Shown here piece by piece: positions 55,201-62,919 of a stretch of 64,000 nt of DNA. Within the stretch, counting starts at the first letter, position 1. Each line of letters opens with the position of its first letter. Under the pieces are notes generated by a model. That model was not told the origin of the DNA. It made no database searches and saw only the letters and a list, made by a program, of their open reading frames with translations. A program made the translations under genes and the position numbers. The DNA lies in assembly GCF_034355335.1 (NCBI RefSeq), contig NZ_CP136422.1, positions 1,181,001 to 1,245,000 of the forward strand, read 5' to 3'. The DNA comes from Blautia coccoides. GTDB lineage: Bacteria > Bacillota > Clostridia > Lachnospirales > Lachnospiraceae.

Positions 55201-55559
55201 TGGAAGACAATGACCTGAACAGGGAGATTGCCCAGTCTCTTCTGGAGATGCACGGGATACAGACGGATACTGCCGTGAACGGAGCAAAAGCCGTGGAGAT
55301 CTATACAGAGGCACCTCAGGAATATTATTCGGCGGTTTTGATGGATATCCGCATGCCGGTCATGGATGGGCTGGAAGCCACCAGAAGGATCCGGGGTCTG
55401 GAAAAGAAAACAGGGGGAAAGATTCCGATCCTGGCTATGACGGCAAATGCCTTTGATGAGGACAAGATACAGGCTTATGAAGCCGGAATGACAGGGTATC
55501 TGGTGAAGCCGCTGGAGATGAAGGCACTATTGGATGAGCTGCAGATCATATGGCAGTAG
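52275..55559 (+). CDS. Large hybrid sensor kinase with N-terminal NTF2/SnoaL-like domain and two receivers
   Basis: The 1094-residue product has no membrane span. It begins with an NTF2-like domain (about residues 1-150; DVEFLISTFDDDIVWLGAG, GKEAVAACFREGKEDLA), then PAS domains (about 165-280, 300-420) and a further PAS-like segment with the MSINLTKNTYNCF block near 450. A coiled coil precedes HisKA ([20 protein letters not shown] near 583) and the ATPase (LMNLLSNALKFTPAQG, VEDSGIGMSEE, GSGLGLSIV). Two receivers follow, with acceptors in VAMIDWKMPDMDGIE and AVLMDIRMPVMDGLE. AAGGAG precedes the ATG. It lies 47 bases upstream of a Gfo/Idh dehydrogenase gene, probably one transcript. Confidence 0.92.
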   Translation: MYEEMQQRVEAYASLILRRYFCESDVEFLISTFDDDIVWLGAGPQQKAEGKEAVAACFREGKEDLAPCHMYGEQYVTRALTEEYFFCEGESWIQPREETGLYFKTHQRITFIFRLDRDKNELITVHIHNSVDFSDIQQGELFPVQAGKEAYRKLEETLANKDRQIELMLSQLPGGMLICREDEQYSVKWISDALCHLLGYIGPEEFDEFTGGCCRGFILSEDYTAMRQQAEASLEERGTYNVEYRVAKKDGSQFWVSDMGKKVTDEEGEDVIYCFIGDISEKKEREQQAQLAGREAARQARFLTQLYNSIPCGILQFEPEPPHHIVNFNRRVWEFYGYHSEEDYMKELYNPLLMALEHDRDKIESKIRSLRVGSGIITYTRESRKNDGSPMWVSVIMERLINADGLDVVQAIFTDITQMHLLQEAQEQEQRIENQSLRAATCTAYPLIMSINLTKNTYNCFIEEQICPYERSGIYDELLRISTPDVYPSYREDFEKFTSRESIIKRFAAGERELYMELQEKGYDGDYHWISIQVICVDNPVGTDVLAIELVKVLDSQRAEQARQEQLLRDALAGAKAANSAKSDFLSRMSHDIRTPMNAIIGMSTIGQMKIEDTPRVQDCFRKIDASSRYLLSLINDILDMSKIETGKMEINSRKFNFAELYEEISSIIYPQAVESMIGFEARQIEPMEHYYVGDALRVKQILMNLLSNALKFTPAQGKILVSTREEKRTNGYAYVQITVEDSGIGMSEEFKERIFQPFEQESAESARNNVGSGLGLSIVFNLVQLMGGRIQVESQKGRGSRFMVSIPLGLVDDDEEEEFRRKNRELMKDVEVLVVDDDEIVCEQTSVILEEIGAHSIWVSSGREALEQVSIAVSQGRTIDVAMIDWKMPDMDGIETTRRIREITGTETMIIIISAYDWSSIEEEARKAGANFFIPKPLFRSTIYNTFSRLGTVCGSDKEPEEEETNFGKRRVLLVEDNDLNREIAQSLLEMHGIQTDTAVNGAKAVEIYTEAPQEYYSAVLMDIRMPVMDGLEATRRIRGLEKKTGGKIPILAMTANAFDEDKIQAYEAGMTGYLVKPLEMKALLDELQIIWQ

Positions 55560-55606
55560 AAATCCCAAACACTATAAATGTATAGTTTTTACAGGAGGTT
55601 AAATCT

Positions 55607-56641
55607 ATGGAGATGAAGCAAATCAGAATGGGAATTGTGGGAGCCGGTACCTGGGGACAGACGCATGCGTCTATTTATGCAGAGCATATCTGCGCCATCC
55701 CAGTGGCCATCTGCGACAGCCGGGAGGAAAGGGCCAGGGAGATCGCGGACAAATATGGGATCGCCAAGGTGTATACAGACTATCACAGCCTGGCAGCAGA
55801 CCCGGAGGTGGACGCGGTGGCCATAGTGACACCGGATTTTGCCCATGGGGATATTGCGGTGGCAATGGCGAATGCGGGGAAGGACATATTGATCGAGAAG
55901 CCCATTGCAACCACCAGGGAAGATATAGAAAGGATCTGCAAGGCGGTCCGGGAAAACCATGTGCGCTGTATGGTAGATCTGCACAACCGATGGAACCCTC
56001 CCTTTAACACAGCAAAGCAGGAGGTGGAGTCTGGAAAATTAGGAACTCCCTATACGGGCTATATCCGGCACAGCGATGTGAAATGGGTGGCAACCGATAT
56101 GCTTTCCTGGGCTTCCAGATCCTCTATCCTCTGGTTTTTGGGAAGCCACAGCCTGGATACCCTGCGGTGGATCTTCGGGGATGAGGTGAAACGTGTCTAT
56201 GCGGTAAAACGCAAAGGGATTCTGGAGGAATTAGGAGTAGACACGGAAGACATTTATCTCACCACCATTGAATTTGAGCATGGAGGCATTGCCCAGATGG
56301 AAAATGGCTGGATCACACCAAACGGAAATACCAACGTGAATGATTACAAATTCAGCGTCCTCTGCACAAAAGGAATGATCAATATGGATCTGTCCAGCCA
56401 TAACCTGATTCAGGAGGTGACAGAGGAAAATACCAGCACTCCGGATATTCTGGTATCTAACCGTGTATTTGACCGGTGCAAAGGCCTGTCTTATGAGAGT
56501 ATCCGTGATTTTATCGACCGTCTGGTGGACGGCAGGGAATTCCGTGTCTCCATGGAGGATGCCAGAAGAACGGCCATTGCGATCCTGGCTATCATGGAAT
56601 CCGCGGAGAAAGGTATGCCTGTGGAGGTAAATTACGATTAA
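55607..56641 (+). CDS. Gfo/Idh/MocA family oxidoreductase, inositol dehydrogenase-like
   Basis: The 344-residue product has the classic Rossmann motif MGIVGAGTWGQTHASIYAEH near residue 8, the EKP motif in ILIEKPIATTREDI near 97, and the catalytic WFLGSHSLDTLRWIFG block near 180. It differs from the dehydrogenase at 48570 in its GAGxWG loop. AGGAGG precedes the ATG. It follows the sensor kinase gene closely, so its expression is linked to that signalling gene; it may catalyse the reverse reduction step of a 3-keto pathway. Confidence 0.88.
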   Translation: MEMKQIRMGIVGAGTWGQTHASIYAEHICAIPVAICDSREERAREIADKYGIAKVYTDYHSLAADPEVDAVAIVTPDFAHGDIAVAMANAGKDILIEKPIATTREDIERICKAVRENHVRCMVDLHNRWNPPFNTAKQEVESGKLGTPYTGYIRHSDVKWVATDMLSWASRSSILWFLGSHSLDTLRWIFGDEVKRVYAVKRKGILEELGVDTEDIYLTTIEFEHGGIAQMENGWITPNGNTNVNDYKFSVLCTKGMINMDLSSHNLIQEVTEENTSTPDILVSNRVFDRCKGLSYESIRDFIDRLVDGREFRVSMEDARRTAIAILAIMESAEKGMPVEVNYD

Positions 56642-56657
56642 AATGTGACAAAGTCCC

Positions 56658-56686
56658 TTTCCATATTTCTGAATATAGTATATAAT
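56658..56686 (+). promoter_or_regulatory. Putative promoter of the DUF2156 gene
   Basis: TTTCCA (56658-56663) and a perfect TATAAT (56681-56686) are 17 bases apart. Confidence 0.5.
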
Positions 56687-56772
56687 CTGAAAAAAATGTT
56701 ATACCATTAATAGCAGCAAAGAATGCCTTTTATAAGGGCAGGCAGATACAGAATTCAGATATGGAGGACAAA

Positions 56773-57702
56773 ATGAATTTAGACTTTAAACCGGTAGAAG
56801 CAGAAGATATAGATAGATTGACACCTCTTTTTTGCAGGAGACCCAACAAGACCTGTGACAGCGTGTTTCTTGACAGTTTTATTTGGAGCAAGCTTTACGG
56901 CGTTCAGTTTGCGGTCAGCGATGGCAAAGCGATCCAGTGGCTTATGGAGAATGACGGCGTGGCTGGGACAGCCATGCCTATCTGCAGTGAGGAAGATTTG
57001 GAACATTATTTCAATGAGATCGTGGAATACTTTAATACCGTACTGAAAAAGCCTTTATATATCCATCTCGCCGATGAGGAGGCAGTTATGGCCCTGGGGC
57101 TTATGGAGCAGACGGACAGATTTTTAGTGAAAGAGCAGGAAGACTTAAAGGATTATCTCTATGACGGAGATGCCATGAGATCCCTCTCAGGGAAGAAACT
57201 GCATAAAAAGAAAAACCATCTCAATGGATTTAAGAGGGATTATGAGGGCAGGTATGAGTACCGCCGGCTCTGCTGTTCTGACAGAGGGGATGTATGGAAG
57301 TTTTTGGACCACTGGAGAGAACAGAAGGGCGAGGAAGTGGAGGCACATCTGGACTATGAGGTGGAGGGAATCCACGAGATCCTAAAAAACTGCTCCAATC
57401 TACAGGTCCGCATGGGCGGAGTCTATATTGACGGAAAACTGGAGGCATTTACCATCGGAAGCTTTAATCCCCTGGAAAATATGGCCGTGATCCATATAGA
57501 GAAGGCCAATCCTGAGATCCGGGGGTTATACCAGTTCATTAACCAGCAGTTCCTCCTGGCCGAATTTCCGGAAGCGGCTTTGATAAACCGTGAGGACGAC
57601 CTGGGGATCGAGGGGCTTAGAAAGGCAAAAATGTCTTATAATCCTGTGGGATACGCCAGAAAATATGAAGTAAAGCAGATTGATTTCAAGGCAGAAGCGT
57701 GA
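56773..57702 (+). CDS. DUF2156 family protein (phosphatidylglycerol lysyltransferase C-domain-like)
   Basis: The family is related to the GNAT-like aminoacyl-transfer domains of MprF enzymes. The 309-residue product starts MNLDFKPVEAEDIDRLTPLF and has the blocks DSVFLDSFIWSKLYGVQF near residue 30, LSGKKLHKKKNHLNGFKRDY near 140, and YQFINQQFLLAEFPEAALIN near 258. No membrane region is present, unlike full MprF proteins. The ATG at 56773 is preferred over 56761 because GGAGG (56763-56767) sits five bases before it. It lies eight bases upstream of an acetyltransferase gene, evidently one operon. Confidence 0.85.
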   Translation: MNLDFKPVEAEDIDRLTPLFCRRPNKTCDSVFLDSFIWSKLYGVQFAVSDGKAIQWLMENDGVAGTAMPICSEEDLEHYFNEIVEYFNTVLKKPLYIHLADEEAVMALGLMEQTDRFLVKEQEDLKDYLYDGDAMRSLSGKKLHKKKNHLNGFKRDYEGRYEYRRLCCSDRGDVWKFLDHWREQKGEEVEAHLDYEVEGIHEILKNCSNLQVRMGGVYIDGKLEAFTIGSFNPLENMAVIHIEKANPEIRGLYQFINQQFLLAEFPEAALINREDDLGIEGLRKAKMSYNPVGYARKYEVKQIDFKAEA

Positions 57703-57710
57703 GGTGCGGT

Positions 57711-58775
57711 ATGGAAACGGCGTATCTGAACAGTTCTGAGAAAAATAGCTGCAGAAGCCTTTGGGAGGAAGCCTTCCCGGAGGATTCCGCACCCTTTACA
57801 GACTACTACATGGAAGAAAAGACGAAAGACAATAAGATCCTGGTCCTTCGCAAGAATGGCAGGATCCTCTCCATGCTCCACAGAAATCCCTATGAAGTTT
57901 ATGTTAGGGACAGGCTGTGGAAGTGCGATTATATAGTAGGCGTTGCCACGGCAAGAGAAGGGCGGCGCAGAGGATATATGCGCAGGCTCATGAACAGGGC
58001 GCTGTCGGATATGAGGGCGGAGGGGATGCCCTTTTGCTTTCTCATGCCTGCGGCAGAAGAAATCTACCTTCCTTTTGGTTTTACATTTATCTTCGATCAG
58101 CCGGAATGGGAACTGCCCGCCATGCGGATGCAGGACAGCGCTGTGGCGGTTCGCCGTCTCAGCAGTCTGGACGCTGAGGCGGTCATGGAGAAGACGGGCC
58201 AATGGATGAACTCCTGGCTGAGTAAGAGATATGAAGTCTTTGCCAGGCGCGATGCAGAATATGTAAGGCGTCTTCTCAAAGAGATGGAAAGCGAGAACGG
58301 AATCCTGGAGGAGATACAGGAGGAAGGAAAAACAGCCGGCTTTCGGGGCACATGGGGATTGGAAAAACAGGAGCAGCGGCTGCTGCTGGCAGAACCCTCC
58401 CTTTACCGGGAAAAAGACGGAGGAAAGCCGGCTATTATGGCAAGGATCGTGAGCCTGCCTGATTTTATGACGGTCATCCGTCTGAAGGAGCAATCGCCTG
58501 CTGATTCCATGACTTTCTGCCTGGAGGTAGAGGATGAGCAGTTGGAAGAGAACCGGGGCATGTTTTCTTGGACGGTGGACAGGCATACCTCTGTTATCCG
58601 GCGGGTGTCACGGGAGACAGCCGCAAAAAAGAGCACAGACGGTTCCCCGGTTATAAGAATCCATATTCGTGAGCTGACATCCTGGCTTTTTGACTACCAT
58701 ATACCTGAAAACCTGCCTGCGGGGACAGAAGATATCTGCCCTCTCGGAGGGGTATTTCTGGATGAAGTCGTATAG
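57711..58775 (+). CDS. Eis-like GNAT acetyltransferase
   Basis: The 354-residue product has a GNAT domain with acetyl-CoA loop VGVATAREGRRRGYMRRLMN near residues 77-96, then PFCFLMPAAEEIYLPFGFTF near 107. A second GNAT-like region and a C-terminal sterol-carrier-like domain follow (DSMTFCLEVEDEQLEENRGM, near 265), the plan of enhanced-intracellular-survival type multi-acetyltransferases. GAGGTG lies four bases before the ATG. Substrate unknown. It forms an operon with the DUF2156 gene and is followed by a strong terminator. Confidence 0.85.
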   Translation: METAYLNSSEKNSCRSLWEEAFPEDSAPFTDYYMEEKTKDNKILVLRKNGRILSMLHRNPYEVYVRDRLWKCDYIVGVATAREGRRRGYMRRLMNRALSDMRAEGMPFCFLMPAAEEIYLPFGFTFIFDQPEWELPAMRMQDSAVAVRRLSSLDAEAVMEKTGQWMNSWLSKRYEVFARRDAEYVRRLLKEMESENGILEEIQEEGKTAGFRGTWGLEKQEQRLLLAEPSLYREKDGGKPAIMARIVSLPDFMTVIRLKEQSPADSMTFCLEVEDEQLEENRGMFSWTVDRHTSVIRRVSRETAAKKSTDGSPVIRIHIRELTSWLFDYHIPENLPAGTEDICPLGGVFLDEVV

Positions 58776-58808
58776 AGAAGTATGGTTGGGACATATTTGA
58801 GCATAATA

Positions 58809-58852
58809 AAACTCCGGTTCAAAAGGTTTTAACTCCTTTTGAACCGGAGTTT
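58809..58852. terminator. Bidirectional terminator between convergent genes
   Basis: AAACTCCGGTTCAAAAGG and CCTTTTGAACCGGAGTTT are perfectly complementary over 18 bases with an eight-base loop; A- and T-runs serve both directions. Confidence 0.9.
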
Positions 58853-58885
58853 CGTTTATCCGGAATTCTGTATATCCGGATTGTT

Positions 58886-59275
58886 CTAACGGATTTCTGT
58901 CTTCCAGAATCCGTGCAGGTTGCAGTACGCATAGGCTGCCACCGGTTTGTCGCCCTCTGTGAGGGCAAAGCAGGCTTTAGGGTCTCCATCTGCTTTTAAG
59001 CGGACTCTCTGGAGGCCTTTTTCAGTTTCCAGACAGATGAAGCCGATGCTGTGTTCCTCTGTCATAGGATGGGCTATGCTTCCCACATTGACGGTGACGA
59101 CATTTCCGTTCTGCTCCACAACAGGGAGATGCTTTTCAGAGGCACCTTCCGATGTGTTGGCTTTCAGTTCAGTCAGCTCCTTCTGGCAGCAGGAAAAGCT
59201 GGCTTTCGGATCTGCGCAGAGCACCTCGATCAGAGTGCTGCATTCTTCGCTGCCGTAAAAACGCGGTTCATTCAT
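58886..59275 (-). CDS. Desulfoferrodoxin-type superoxide reductase, degenerate first iron site
   Basis: Superoxide reductase reduces superoxide to peroxide at a five-coordinate iron (centre II). The 129-residue product keeps its ligands: EKHLPVVE near residue 47, IAHPMTEEHSIGF near 66-78, and AYCNLHGFWK near 116. The N-terminal desulforedoxin-like part (about residues 1-35) shows FYGSEECSTLIE where the family has a CxxC pair, so one cysteine is serine here, while the later FSCCQKEL pair is kept. Centre I may therefore not form or may bind another ligand set. AGGAGG precedes the ATG. It is transcribed toward the Eis-like gene. Confidence 0.9.
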   Translation of the reverse strand: MNEPRFYGSEECSTLIEVLCADPKASFSCCQKELTELKANTSEGASEKHLPVVEQNGNVVTVNVGSIAHPMTEEHSIGFICLETEKGLQRVRLKADGDPKACFALTEGDKPVAAYAYCNLHGFWKTEIR

Positions 59276-59404
59276 ATTGTGTTACCTCCTTTTCTGCATT
59301 ATAGTCATTCCCGCGAATTGTGATGTTTATGTGCAGTGCCGGAGGTATAACTTTTCTGATTTTATAGATAATAAGTGGTAAATGAGAGGAAGGAGTGATC
59401 ACAG

Positions 59405-60499
59405 ATGGATAAAAAAATAAATCTGCCCACTGCCAATGAAGAGGGATGTTATGAGATTCGTCTGGAGAGTATAGGCGGATTGGGGGCAAATCTGTGCGGA
59501 AAGCTTTTAGGTGAACTGGGGGCGTCTTACATGGGGCTTAACGCATCCAGTTTTTCCAGCTATGGTTCTGAGAAACGAGGTTCACCGGTAAAAGCATTTA
59601 TCCGCTGGTGCGTACCGGACAGAGAAATCCGTATCAGCAGTCCGGTGGAAAAGCCTCACATCCTGGGACTCTTCCATGAAGCCCTTTCCGGTAAGCTGCC
59701 GGTTACGGCGGGCGTTACGGAGGAGACGAAGATTGTGATAAACTCTCCGGACTCTCCTGGCAGGCTGCGGGAAAGGTTGAGACTTTACGGAGGCAGCATC
59801 TACGCGGTGGATGCCCTGAAGATTGCTATGGAGAGCAAAAGCCGTGTGAACATGGTCATGCTGGGGGCAGTGGTAAAGGCTGCGGGGTTTATCCCTTTGG
59901 AGCTGGCGTATGATCTGGTAAGGGATACACTGGGCAGAAAGTATCCCGCACTTCTGGAACGGAATCTGGAGGGCGTGAAACGTGGATTCGAGGCGGCTAA
60001 GGAGGAACATTTTACTCCTGATGGGAAATATGAAATGGTCCATTATAAGGAGGTGCAGAGCCGGTGGGGGTACAAAAATGCCCCGGAGGGAGGCGTCAAT
60101 ACCCGTTACGGAAGTACGGTCTCCAATGACCTTTCAGCGTCAAGAGAGGGATATATTCCTCTTTTTATCCAGGACAGATGTATCAACTGCGGCCTGTGTG
60201 ATTCCACATGTCCTGATATGGTATTCCAGTTTGAAAAGGGAGAGTATAAAGGCAGAGAGGCAATGGTAAATAAAGGGCTTGACTACCATCACTGCAAGGG
60301 ATGTCTGCGCTGTGTGGATGTCTGTCCTGTGAATGCCCTGGTGCAGGGGGTGGAGAGAGAGCATCCTGACCCGAATTGGTTTGTGAGAAATAAGGATCTG
60401 ATCACAGACCATCTGGAATTTGAGGATGCAGGGGCGAATTCCTGGGTGACCAGTGATTCCTACCTGGAAGAACGGAGAATTGACGGAGGGCTGGTTTGA
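59405..60499 (+). CDS. 2-oxoacid:ferredoxin oxidoreductase, gamma-delta fusion subunit
   Basis: The 364-residue product joins a gamma domain (YEIRLESIGGLGANLCGKLL, about residues 16-205; SSFSSYGSEKRGSPVKAFIR) to a delta ferredoxin domain with two 4Fe-4S sites (CINCGLCDSTCPDMVF near 260; CKGCLRCVDVCPVNAL near 298). AAGGAG precedes the ATG. Its stop overlaps the start of the alpha-beta gene (TGATG), so the two are translationally coupled. Together they would form a coenzyme A-acylating enzyme that reduces ferredoxin from pyruvate, 2-oxoglutarate or a branched 2-oxoacid; the substrate cannot be told. Confidence 0.92.
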   Translation: MDKKINLPTANEEGCYEIRLESIGGLGANLCGKLLGELGASYMGLNASSFSSYGSEKRGSPVKAFIRWCVPDREIRISSPVEKPHILGLFHEALSGKLPVTAGVTEETKIVINSPDSPGRLRERLRLYGGSIYAVDALKIAMESKSRVNMVMLGAVVKAAGFIPLELAYDLVRDTLGRKYPALLERNLEGVKRGFEAAKEEHFTPDGKYEMVHYKEVQSRWGYKNAPEGGVNTRYGSTVSNDLSASREGYIPLFIQDRCINCGLCDSTCPDMVFQFEKGEYKGREAMVNKGLDYHHCKGCLRCVDVCPVNALVQGVEREHPDPNWFVRNKDLITDHLEFEDAGANSWVTSDSYLEERRIDGGLV

Positions 60500-62724
60500 T
60501 GGAGAGACAAAAGGTATTGTTTGAAAGCGGAAATGAACTGGCAGCTTTTGCGGCAAAACAGATCAATTATCATGTGATGGGATATTACCCCATCACTCCT
60601 TCCACACAGATTGCGGAGTTTCTTGATCTGATGAAAGCGGAGGGGGAGCATGATATTTCCCTCATTGCCGCGGAAGGAGAGCACAGCGCGGCGGGAATCT
60701 GTTACGGCGCGTCGGCGGCAGGTGCCAGGGTGTTCAATGCCACAAGCGCCAATGGTCTTCTGTACGCCTTAGAACAGCTTCCAGTACAGTCGGGGACCAG
60801 ATTCCCCATGGTGCTCAATGTGGCGTGCAGGACTGTGTCAGGGCCTCTGTCCATCAAAGGCGACCACAGTGACATTATGTATACACTGAATACCGGATGG
60901 GTGATCCTGTTTGCAGATACACCCCAGGCGGTCTATGATATGAACCTTTGCGCCATCAAGATCGCGGAGATGGTGAGACTGCCGGTGATCGTGGCCTTTG
61001 ACGGCTTTTTTACCAGCCATCAGAAGAAAAAATGCTATGTGTTTGAGGATGACTGTACGGTGGGAGAATTTATAGGAGAGTATGATGCCAGATATTCTGT
61101 GCTGGATCTGGAACATCCGGTATCCATCGGCTCCTATATGAATGAACCAGATACGCTCAATAATAAATATCAGCTTCACCTGGCCATGGAACAGGCACGC
61201 ACAGTGATCCCCCGGGTGCTGAAAGAGTATGAAACCCTATCCGGGAGGAAATATCCTCTTGTTGAGGGGTACAAGAATGAGGACGCGGAGGTGATCTTGT
61301 TTCTGCTGGGTTCTTCCTACCATACAGCCAAAACAGCAGCCGACCGGATGCGGGAGGAAGGCATCAAGGCGGGTGTGGTCACACTTCATACCCTGAGACC
61401 CTTTCCCGCCGAAGAGCTTTACGACCTCTGTAAAAGTGCGGTGACCATACTAGCTGCTGACAGGCAGGACAGCTACGGTGCGGGCGGAGGAAATATGACC
61501 CTGGAACTGAAAGCTGCCCTTAAGGACCACAACAGTAAGGCAAGGGTCATAAGCCGCATTTACGGGCTTGGAGGAAGAGATTTTTATGTGCAGGATGCAC
61601 TGGAGCTGTTCAGGCAGTGTCTGGACGGACAGGCTGCCGGATTTGACTATCTGGGTATCTATCCGGGGGATGAGGAACTGGAGGAGAAGCAGTATTTTGC
61701 ACCTATCAGCCGGGAGGAGGCAAGCCCCGGATATATTTCCGGTGAGGCAGATGAAAATGGCCGTGTGAAAGTATCCGGAGGAAGGGTAAATGAGAGCACA
61801 GTCATGCCAAAAAGACTGGCTCCCGGACACGGTGCCTGCCCGGGATGCGGCATTCCAGTCAATGTGAATCTGCTGTTAAAAGGAATAGAGGGAAACGTAG
61901 TTCTGCTGTTCCAGACAGGATGCGGCATGGTGGTCACCACCTCTTATCCGAAGACAGCCTTTCGTGTACCATATATCCACAATCTGTTCCAGAACGGTGC
62001 CGCAACTTTGGCCGGTGTTGTGGAGGCGTTTCAGCAGCGTAGAAGACGGGGAGAACTGCCGGATGAGGCCATCACTTTTGTGATGGTCAGCGGAGACGGC
62101 GGCATGGACATCGGCATGGGGTCTGCTCTCGGAACAGCTCTCAGGAATGACCATCTCATCATTTTCGAGTATGACAACGGGGGATATATGAATACAGGAT
62201 ACCAGCTCTCCTATTCCACCCCCAAAGGGGCCAAAAGCTCCACCTCCCATATAGGAAAAGAGCAGTACGGCAAGACCTTTTTCCACAAGGATATGCCGAT
62301 GATCATGGCAGCCACAAATCTGCCCTACGTGGCAACTGTGGCGGAGTCCAATCCCGCGGATTTTATTAAAAAAGCCGCGAAGGCAAAGGTGTATGCCCAG
62401 CGTTTCGGAACGGCATATGTGAAGACACTCTCTGCCTGCCCCCTAAACTGGGGAGATAAGCCCAACACAGAGAGAAGAGTCATTGAGGCGGCGGTGAACT
62501 GCTGCTATTTTCCTCTCTATGAGATAGAGAATGGGATCACCACACTGAGTTATGACCCGGAGAAACGGGAGAAAAAGATTCCGGTCACAGACTGGCTGAA
62601 GATGATGGGAAGGACACGTCATTTGACAGAGGAGTCCTACAGGCAGACAGCGAAAGAGATACAGGCGGAAGTGGACAGACGCTGGGAGCGGCTGAAAGCC
62701 AGGGCGGAACATCCCCTTCTTTAA
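60499..62724 (+). CDS. 2-oxoacid:ferredoxin oxidoreductase, alpha-beta fusion subunit
   Basis: The 741-residue product joins an alpha domain (GYYPITPSTQIAEFLDLMKA near residue 27; AEGEHSAAGICYGASAAGAR) to a beta domain from about residue 440. The beta domain binds thiamine diphosphate and one 4Fe-4S cluster: HGACPGCGIPVNVNLL near 444, FQTGCGMVVTT, VMVSGDGGMDIGMGSALGTA near 530 and FEYDNGGYMNTGYQLS near 556. These enzymes are more often four separate subunits or one long chain; the gamma-delta plus alpha-beta split is less common. The ATG at 60499 overlaps the preceding stop; an in-frame TTG at 60496 is less likely. Confidence 0.93.
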   Translation: MERQKVLFESGNELAAFAAKQINYHVMGYYPITPSTQIAEFLDLMKAEGEHDISLIAAEGEHSAAGICYGASAAGARVFNATSANGLLYALEQLPVQSGTRFPMVLNVACRTVSGPLSIKGDHSDIMYTLNTGWVILFADTPQAVYDMNLCAIKIAEMVRLPVIVAFDGFFTSHQKKKCYVFEDDCTVGEFIGEYDARYSVLDLEHPVSIGSYMNEPDTLNNKYQLHLAMEQARTVIPRVLKEYETLSGRKYPLVEGYKNEDAEVILFLLGSSYHTAKTAADRMREEGIKAGVVTLHTLRPFPAEELYDLCKSAVTILAADRQDSYGAGGGNMTLELKAALKDHNSKARVISRIYGLGGRDFYVQDALELFRQCLDGQAAGFDYLGIYPGDEELEEKQYFAPISREEASPGYISGEADENGRVKVSGGRVNESTVMPKRLAPGHGACPGCGIPVNVNLLLKGIEGNVVLLFQTGCGMVVTTSYPKTAFRVPYIHNLFQNGAATLAGVVEAFQQRRRRGELPDEAITFVMVSGDGGMDIGMGSALGTALRNDHLIIFEYDNGGYMNTGYQLSYSTPKGAKSSTSHIGKEQYGKTFFHKDMPMIMAATNLPYVATVAESNPADFIKKAAKAKVYAQRFGTAYVKTLSACPLNWGDKPNTERRVIEAAVNCCYFPLYEIENGITTLSYDPEKREKKIPVTDWLKMMGRTRHLTEESYRQTAKEIQAEVDRRWERLKARAEHPLL

Positions 62725-62831
62725 CGGGTGTTTGTAATCTGTCGTTATCAGGAATGGATTTCAAGCACACACTTTATCTTGACTGTATGGTATATCCATC
62801 ATATTATAGATATTGACGGAAAATTTTGACA

Positions 62832-62890
62832 GAATTTGCGGCCGTTCACAGTCCCTGCAAAATTACAGTTTTGTGAACCGCAGCCGCAAT
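62832..62890. repeat. Inverted repeat upstream of the antiporter gene
   Basis: TTGCGGC and GTTCACA on the left (62837-62851) pair with TGTGAAC and GCCGCAA on the right (62872-62889), with a small bulge between helices and a loop of about 20 bases. It may be an operator or leader-RNA hairpin. The rest of the 195-base gap after the oxidoreductase gene has no other feature. Confidence 0.55.
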
Positions 62891-62919
62891 TTTACAACAT
62901 GAGAAAAGAGGAAAATAAT

